A stretch of 64,000 nucleotides of DNA from Helicostylum pulchrum (Eukaryota > Mucoromycota > Mucoromycetes > Mucorales > Mucoraceae). Numbering within the stretch: position 1 is the first letter of the stretch; every line of letters starts with the position of its first letter. A program made the position numbers and the translations under genes. The stretch lies in NCBI GenBank assembly GCA_025677825.1, contig JAIXMO010000004.1:310001-374000 (forward strand), given 5' to 3'. Of the stretch, positions 57,396-64,000 are shown piece after piece. Under the pieces are notes generated by a model that was not told the origin of the DNA, did not search any database, and saw nothing but the letters and a program-made list of their open reading frames with translations.

Positions 57396-57686
57396 GTGAT
57401 GACAGAGATACAAATAATAATAAACGTTACCGAATTATTTTTTCCTTTGCACGTTAAAGACGAATATCCACATTGGGACAGATTTTTAGGTTATATAACC
57501 CAAAGGAAGTTCTTGTTATGGTATATGTTACTACCAATAGTACAACTTGTATTCGATATAGAAGCCATGTTGTTACTAAATACTATTGGTTCCACCCGAT
57601 TACAAAGCATAATGATATTCATTTCTCTTCTATTTTTATCATTATCTAAGCTTCTCTCGTTTTTTCTTCTTTTTTTTTTTTGGTAA
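57396..57686 (+). CDS. Doubtful short frame with hydrophobic C-terminal half
   Basis: A 96-codon frame: a hydrophilic part (FPLHVKDEYPHWDRFLG) and then two hydrophobic stretches (LLWYMLLPIVQLVFDI and IFISLLFLSLSKLLSFF). No family known to me, and the surrounding DNA looks decayed; the Phe-rich end is a T run. It could be a small membrane protein or chance. Confidence 0.2.
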   Translation: MMTEIQIIINVTELFFPLHVKDEYPHWDRFLGYITQRKFLLWYMLLPIVQLVFDIEAMLLLNTIGSTRLQSIMIFISLLFLSLSKLLSFFLLFFFW

Positions 57687-58683
57687 CTTGTATTTTAGTC
57701 AAACTTGTGTTCAGACTCAAATAGGAATAAAAAGGAAATTCAAAAAATTATACTACTGTTGCACTTGAAAAAAAAAAGGTGTGTGTATAGAATTCTATAT
57801 GAACTTTAAAGATTCTCCAAAAATAAAATAGGCGCCGAAGGTTATTCGGATACCCAATGGTATAAGCTCCAATATTTTACGTATGGCGCCATTACAAAAA
57901 AAAGAAGAAAAAAAAGAAGGCTCGACCAGAAAAAAATCGATTTTCTTAGCAGAAGTCTAGGTAATAGCTCTATTTTCGATAGAATATTATTTGTGTATAT
58001 CTTTTATAAAAATTACTCCCCAACACTTTTTTTTTCTTGATTTGTTTATAATAATTCTTGATCTTTCAAAAAAAAAAAAGTTCTGTCAACAGTTTCTGTT
58101 TCGCATCAAGTGTAACCTTTATAATGCAATCCTTTTATTACGAAAAAAAAAAAAGATATATACACTGATTCATTCTTCTGATCTATACAAGAACCAAGTG
58201 ATTGGCCAACGTGCTAAAACTCTTTGATCCTGCAGTTATTAGTACGACTAGATCAAAGTTTTTTTTTCTTTTTTTCTCTCGCGGTTCAACAAAAAGAATA
58301 TGAAGAAAATGTATCAGATGTGTATTACGGGTTATTCACGTGAATTATATTGATCTGCTCCATTTAGAAATAACTGACTCAATTAGGAAAGAACAAAAAG
58401 CGTCGATTTACTGTGGAGGCTAAATCGAGAGTATTTCCATTTTCAATGCAAGTTTATCTAGAAGCTTATCGTGAAATATTACAGATATATATAAAAAAAA
58501 GTGTCATGTTTATTTATATCAAAAACGAGGTTTATTTATTCTTGATCTGCAACTAGTGTATTTGGTTTGAGTGCCAAGAGGGAAAATGTAAAGATTTTGA
58601 AAGCGAAAAAAAGATCGACAATACAATGGAATCACTCTGAAATATTGTTGTTTGGAATAATACTACTGACATCTATTGGGAAT
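57687..58683. other. AT-rich intergenic stretch, no gene seen
   Basis: Only low-complexity frames. Confidence 0.45.
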
Positions 58684-58795
58684 ACAGTAGCGGCTCTATT
58701 TAAGAGTGTTCGATTTAAGGTTGGGTTTCTCCAGGACAACTCCTCCCCACCTTTGACATCGCTATTAACACTATTCGATTTAAGGGTGGAATCCA
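58684..58795. mobile_element. Second copy of the MITE-like end, diverged
   Basis: GTAGCGGCTCTATTTAAGAGTG is nearly the terminal repeat of the element at 25012-25098. It is followed by TTCGATTTAAGG, repeated about 60 bp on as TTCGATTTAAGGGTGG. A matching right end is not clear, so this copy is truncated or rearranged. Confidence 0.55.
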
Positions 58796-59223
58796 ATTTC
58801 ACAAAACTACTAAATATAAAAAAAATAAGTGATAATAAAAAGCAAGTTTTTAACATGTTTGTTTGATTTATGAAGAGATTGTATAAAAGCGTCTAGTCTT
58901 ATAAAGTGTACTATAAATTGATGTTACTTAAACAAAGAGATAGTAACCAAACTGATAGAGATAGGATAATAAAATAAACCTTACAATAAATCTAAACTTG
59001 AATGGAGCGCATAGTTATCAGCAGTGAATCTTTAAAAATTAACTAGGAAAAGCAATTAAATACAGATGGTTTCTAAGTGATGAAAGATTAAAAAGGGAAG
59101 CAGTATAAACCAAACAAAGTGAACACATAGTACTTTTTATTTCTATATATCATAGCTAGTAGTTTTTAAATGTATTGTTATGTGGTATTCTAATAAATAA
59201 CTCTGCATTTTTTTAATAATAGT

Positions 59224-59395
59224 TCTAATGTTTGAACTTTTGCGAAAAAAGATACACAGCATATTTGTTTGTACAATAGCTTGTGCGAGTTCAGGAACTA
59301 TTTAAAGTGTTATAATCCATCGTTACCTGTCCATTATTCTTTTTAAAACACATGTTTTTAAGTGAAGGTTTAGAGGGATATTTTAAAAATCTAAA
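59224..59395 (+). repeat. Direct repeat, left copy (~170 bp)
   Basis: Shares with 61038-61205 the blocks GATACACAGC, AACTATTTAAAGT, TTATAATCC, CATTATTCT and CATGTTTTTAAG followed by GAAGGTTTAGA in the same order and spacing, roughly four fifths identical by eye. It stands directly upstream of the F-box/LRR-like pseudogene. Confidence 0.8.
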
Positions 59396-59479
59396 TTTGA
59401 CCCCACCGCTGTCAATGGAAAAGAGCTAATAACATATAAAAATTGATGGCGGAAGCGAGAACGGAAGCGATGAAACCCC

Positions 59480-60840
59480 TTTTGACAATCTTCGTATATT
59501 GGAGAAGATTATATAACACTGTCCTAATACCACCGAAATAATCTGTCCCAAAAAAGATGTATCATTCTGGACTCGGCTCATGTACGCGGCAATGCAAGGC
59601 CAGTTGCCCCATTTAAAGGTCTTACCAGAACCTGATCGTATAGATTGGGAATCTTATGTTTATACTGCGTTATTGTTTTAAAATTCCTTAACCAGTATAC
59701 GTATACTTGGTAATGATGATTTAGCCGGATACCCAACAATATGTGATCAACTTGACCAATTTAAAAGCTTACAACGTCTCGATTTTATAATGCGGTTCTA
59801 TACATATGTGAGTCACTTCGATGGTTTGATAGACAAGTGTCCCCACCTAAAGGAACTTACTTTTGAAGTAGACAGCGACGTAATACAACGATCAAATGAG
59901 CCCGAACCCGAACCAACGATACGTCTGCGCCCAGGCATACATAAACTTGAACGTCAACGGAAACTAATCTGTACCGAAGGTCAGTTAGAATATGTAATGC
60001 TTAAATTTCCCAGCCTCCAAAGCTTGAGAATCGCGGCTTTTGGTCATGAACCCGAGGTTTCCGGTTTCACTTTAATAAAATTCGTACAGTATGCTATGTC
60101 TACACCAGATTTCGAATTAAGAATACTCGTCGAAAAAGAAGGCCTATTGAATATTTTTATCGAGTTTATGAAGACAAAAAATGGATGTAGAGACGTAAGC
60201 ATATCTTATACTTATTACCGCTCTTCTTTATTTGGTTTATGCAATTTATCCCTGTCTGCTAAAGTAGGGTTGGACCTGACCTTCACGTCAAATACAGATG
60301 ACAATAAAGTAGCACATATTCGGCTCTTATCTGAGGTAGGCAGATCGCTTCGATCACTTAAACTACGTGGCTTTGATGAGATTCCGAATATAAAAGGTGA
60401 AGCTACTAGCGAAAGTATAGATCGGCTATTTGATATTTTTCAGTTATGTCCTTTATTGGAGGAATGCACAATTGACAACGCAGCATCTTTATTAGCAAGT
60501 CATCACAAATCGAAATATCGTTTTCTAAAGGAATTGTCTATTCTTAGAGCCGAACATTCTATATCGCTCGGATTTCTCAATTCTTTGTCCCAATCTCTGT
60601 GAATTTTCTTTGGCACTCCTTTCTACCGATGCTATAGTTATCGATATGCCGCATTCATCACTTGATTTGTTAACATGGCACTATCGCACTGAGGATAAAT
60701 TTGATAGTGATGCAGAACAATTTTACATCAAGTTGAAAACAGAGACAGGGTTAAGATATTATTCTGGCAATAAACACCTGTTGCTTCCAGTCGATGAAAG
60801 TCGTTACCTCTTAGTAACACAAATACTCGATTTGATATAA
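59480..60840 (+). pseudogene. F-box/LRR-like gene with stops and a frameshift
   Basis: One frame runs from about 59481 to 60600 with stops at 59514 and 59679; after a one-base shift near 60600 it goes on to 60840. It reads FDNLRILEKI, LPHLKVLPEPDRIDWESY, FKSLQRLDF, CPHLKELTFEVDSD, LKFPSLQSLRIAAFG, LRSLKLRGFDEI, and CPLLEECTIDN, the irregular LRR pattern of the large F-box-like families in Mucorales. The N-terminal F-box itself is not visible. The 270 codons from 59790 are uninterrupted, so decay is recent or the stops lie in unrecognised introns. Confidence 0.6.
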
Positions 60841-61037
60841 ATTGTAAAGATCTCAAGGAATTTAAAGAAAGAGGATACCTTTTCCGCAATCAGTATAGCT
60901 CGATTTTTTAATCATTTCATCAAATCATAAACAATTGCCAGCACAAGAAGTTTCCATGTTATCTTTCTTTTTTTTTATACGTATTACTACTTACTATTTT
61001 AATTGAGAACAATAAAATTTTTGATAAAATTTAAAAT

Positions 61038-61205
61038 GATTCTAGAGTTTGAGTTCTTGCAGAAAACGATACACAGCGTATTTTTTTGTAAAATAACTTG
61101 AGTAAGTTCAAGAACTATTTAAAGTCTTATAATCCGGCATTCTCTATACATTATTCTCTTTAAAACGCATGTTTTTAAGCGAAGGTTTAGAAGTAACTTC
61201 TAAAA
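61038..61205 (+). repeat. Direct repeat, right copy (~170 bp)
   Basis: Counterpart of 59224-59395 in the same orientation, just 3' of the F-box/LRR-like pseudogene. No gene follows it. Confidence 0.8.
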
Positions 61206-63258
61206 AAGGTCATTTTTACAGTGATCGGAATAAGGTGTTTTCTTTGTATGATTATACATCACGAGATGCTTCTTTTGCGCAAGTTACTTTATGAAAGCTA
61301 GTTGTTCCGATGCTGTCTTTAGTATCAAATATTGAAAACTGCTTGTTGTTTTATATTTTTCTCGCTTTTTTCTATATTTTTTCAGGTGATCATTTTTGAT
61401 CATTTTGGGGGGTCAACCCCTTTTGTATTTTTGTGGTTATTTCAAAATATGCCATATCCAATTTGACTTTTTTGTAGAAAAAAACATTGATAATAACGTG
61501 CTCTTTTAGACGCATCGAATCCATTTAAAATCGAAAAAGAAACAAAAAAGTTAGTTTTTAGTTTTTTGTATCAAATATATAGCTAAAAGAAACCCATTTT
61601 GTACTAAACAACTTGGATCTAAAATGCATTTCCTGTTTCTTTAAAAAAATAAAAACCAATATTTATTATAACTGGTAAAATTAGCAGTGATTTCTTATAT
61701 GAGCGATTATTTAAACTCAGATATTCCAGTGAGCTTTTTTTCTTTAGTTGTAATAATCCAAAACTTCCTCCCTCTTGTTTGAGTATAGTACGGTAATACC
61801 TCTAAAAAAATAATAAAAAGTCTTAATTAAAACAAGTACTACTTATAAGTCGGAAAACTATATTATATTGTCACTTGGAATAAGCGGTATTTTTATACAA
61901 GAAAATACTTTGCTTGTATATGAACTCACTGCTAGTTAAAAAGAAAATGAAATAAGGTTGCAAAAAAAAAAAATTACCTGTTTAATTTCATGCGGCTAAC
62001 TTGTTTTTATGAATAAAGGAACTATCTAGAACGTTCAGTAAAAAAAAAAGCGTAAATTGGTTTCTATTAAAAGCGCAAAATGTTCGTTCATCAATATAAA
62101 AAGAGACTTTCTTCACGAAATAAATTGGAAAGTACAGGGTACGTGTATAAAAATGATTAACTATCGCGTAAATACACGTATACATGAAACAGAAGTACAA
62201 TATAAAAATGCCCCTATTTTTTTCGCTCCCATTTTATCATTTTTTTTTGTTGCAGTGAACACATACGAGTATGTATTTTCTTTAAGGGGAATATGTACAT
62301 ATTTAAAGACGCTTATGCTGCGTATTTACTTTCTCTTCGCTTATTATTTAGCCCCTCTTTTATGTACGTATAAAAAGGATACAGCTGTTCTAAGAGCAAC
62401 TGTCGTGCAAGGTGTTTTTAAAATCCTCATTTGGCACTGAAAGCATCGTACCATTAAAAAAGAGCCTTTTTTTTTATTTGTTTGCTCTTGTTTGCGCTTT
62501 ATTTTTATATTAATAGAATTAATAAAAATAGATTCCCAGAATCTTATTTCTGCAGCACCTTTTAAGTAGAAACTTGTATCAGTAAGGTCACGTTTGTGTA
62601 CAATAATAGACTTTTTTATATGCTCTATTGTGCAGCAATATAAAATACTCGATGATAGATTTAAAGAATAGTGTTCTAGAAACCGAAATTCCATGTTGTA
62701 AGAGATGATCTTTCCAATTAGACACGAGTAAAACATTTAAGCTTTTCTATTTTTCCACGCAAAACATTTTGTATGACTAGGCCAAGGGGGTGATACGAAA
62801 AAAAAAGTCTGTATTCCTGAGAAATTAAAGTAAGTTCTCTTACCCCAAAAAAAAAAGAGTACGCGTTCTAGGCACTGTAGAACAGAACCTATTGTCCTGT
62901 CAATACATACTGCAACTACTTTTATAAATTAGTGTGTTCCCATCTTGTGTCCAGCAGAAACTAGGTCTTGTAGAACTTTTTTTTTTCGCTTTTAAAAAAA
63001 AAAAAAAAGTCTAGACACGAGAACAAATGCTAACCCCTCCTTTTTTAATCTTCCCAAAAAAAAGGGATGTGGTCATTTTACTTTTAATAAAAAAGATTTT
63101 CTAGTCGTGATGACAAATACTAACTAAAGTATAATCTTCATATTGAATTTGGAGTAAGTTATAGTTAGGTAGCAAGAACATTAGGAACGCTCCTACCACT
63201 AACACATTATTTATTTATTTATTTTTGAAAGTCGTAATGATAATGATATCGACATGTT
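61206..63258. other. AT-rich stretch with repeats, no gene seen
   Basis: Contains a palindrome cluster at 61387-61420 (TGATCA twice, then GGGGTCAACCCC), the second copy of the dispersed repeat at 62150-62410, and A/T runs. The 127-codon frame at 62057-62440 lies on that repeat and is not believable as a gene. Confidence 0.4.
62150..62410 (+). repeat. Dispersed repeat, copy 2
   Basis: Same ordered blocks as at 56797-56960, with longer spacers: AAAATGATTAACTATCGCG, ATGAAACA, ATGCCCCTATTTTTTTC, and CTAAGAGCAACTGTCG. Confidence 0.55.
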
Positions 63259-63531
63259 TTAAGCAAATGTGACAAGATCACGGACCCGAGCAAGCATTTT
63301 CGTAGCTCGGACATATTGATTCTTAAATTTCATAAATTGTCTACAAAAAATAGAACGCTCGTTATAATATATGAAATATATAATGTCGACTTATACTTAC
63401 TGAAATAAAGAACTATAAATATTTTGTCTTTTCAGCTTATGCTTTACTGATTTTAGAGCATTGTCATAGATCTTCTTTATATCACCATCACGTTTAGCCA
63501 CAGAGGAAAGAGATGTTACCGCCCGCAAATT
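63259..63531 (-). CDS. 3' part of an unknown gene (two last exons)
   Basis: Exons 63401-63531 and 63259-63340 join in phase to 70 residues and a stop: NLRAVTSLSSVAKRDGDIKK, then KSVKHKLKRQNIYSS, then QQFMKFKNQYVRATKMLARV and RDLVTFA. The donor is GTAAGT and the acceptor TTGTAG. The segment is basic and helical. Further upstream exons must exist; a frame before 63531 (DFTEPTKTDGSS) is open but the joining intron would be only about 40 nt. No family recognised. Confidence 0.5.
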
Positions 63532-64000
63532 CTATAATCAAAAGTATTTCTTTCGAGTCTTTTAGAATACTTGAGCCATCCGTTTTTGTAGGCTCCGTAA
63601 AATCACTACTAACTTCAATATTATGCACAGTACATTATGTTTAGAGAGATTGAGATGTTATCATAACACATATATATTTACCGCTTTATGTTAAAAAGGT
63701 GTGCGAAAGGAAAAAGTAAATGATTGAAGATGAATTGGATTGTGTAAGATACGGCAGTGCGTTCAGCAAGCGGTGGTATAAAGGGATTGGTTGTAGACTC
63801 CACAAACCTTGTATTACAACAGAATAATTGAAGAAGACTTGTTTAAGAAAAAAAAAGATAGATAAAATAGGGGACCCCTCCACTCATGTGAAGTAATCAT
63901 GGCGTATGTATACTACTATTTGTTAATCAATCATCTTTGATTCCTTTTTACGCGAATAAAACAAAGTAATAAAATAAGTCACGGTACTTCTGATGTTTAT
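63532..64000. other. Window end, no complete gene seen
   Basis: May hold 5' exons of the unknown minus-strand gene. The frame 63686-63883 (minus) is hydrophobic and lacks family signal. Confidence 0.3.

Noticed and set aside
62057..62440. 127-codon plus-strand frame
   Set aside because: It covers a dispersed repeat that also occurs at 56.8 kb without an open frame.

Overview
The window looks like nuclear DNA of a filamentous fungus of the Mucoromycota, most probably Mucorales. The strongest evidence is the divergent pair at 52.0-56.3 kb: a fused lycopene cyclase/phytoene synthase gene (carRP, also called carRA, 608 aa) and a phytoene dehydrogenase gene (carB, 587 aa). They share a 472-bp promoter, the arrangement known from Mucor, Phycomyces and Blakeslea. 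Other support: AT-rich DNA with long A and T runs, many short introns (about 50-70 nt, GTAAGT donors), short intergenic distances in the conserved parts, and typical fungal orthologues (Cho1, Rse1, Mitoferrin/Mrs4, Iml2, Nrd1, Fpk1-like kinase). Most gene models below were spliced by hand; their exon sums are multiples of three and their lengths fit the families.

Layout. 0-11.3 kb is a dense housekeeping block: DUF202 protein (cut by the window edge), TPR protein, SF3B3/Rse1, CWF19L1-like protein with three zinc knuckles, a HDA2/3-like chromatin protein and an NPC2-like lipid-binding secretory protein that needs a 5-nt micro-exon. 11.3-15 kb is gene-poor and holds decayed coding fragments. 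15-21.7 kb is again dense: phosphatidylserine synthase, AGC kinase, DUF4604 protein, SWIM-finger protein, 3-hydroxyisobutyrate dehydrogenase, mitoferrin. 22-35.2 kb mixes decayed fragments, an F-box/LRR gene, an unknown 199-aa protein, an amidohydrolase, Iml2/TTC39, an HSP20 gene with heat-shock elements, and a four-RRM Nrd1-like gene.

35.2-49.4 kb is an accessory island. It has a Tc1/mariner-like transposase remnant, a two-finger C2H2 gene (479 aa) of a family I do not recognise, at least two decayed relatives of it, two minisatellite arrays of the same ~32-bp unit in opposite orientation around a 0.23-kb spacer, and a decayed Helitron. 49.4-56.3 kb returns to intact genes: an ABHD11-like hydrolase, a two-AT-hook protein, carRP and carB. 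56.3-64 kb is mostly repeats and remnants: a MITE-like end, an F-box/LRR-like pseudogene between two ~170-bp direct repeats, and the 3' end of an unknown gene.

How the genes work together. carRP and carB make lycopene and beta-carotene from geranylgeranyl diphosphate and are the one clear pathway cluster. Rse1 and CWF19L1 both belong to splicing. Cho1, the Fpk1-like kinase and the NPC2-like protein all touch membrane lipids but are not a demonstrated unit. The most original material is the C2H2 family with its scattered decayed copies and the inverted minisatellite next to the Helitron.
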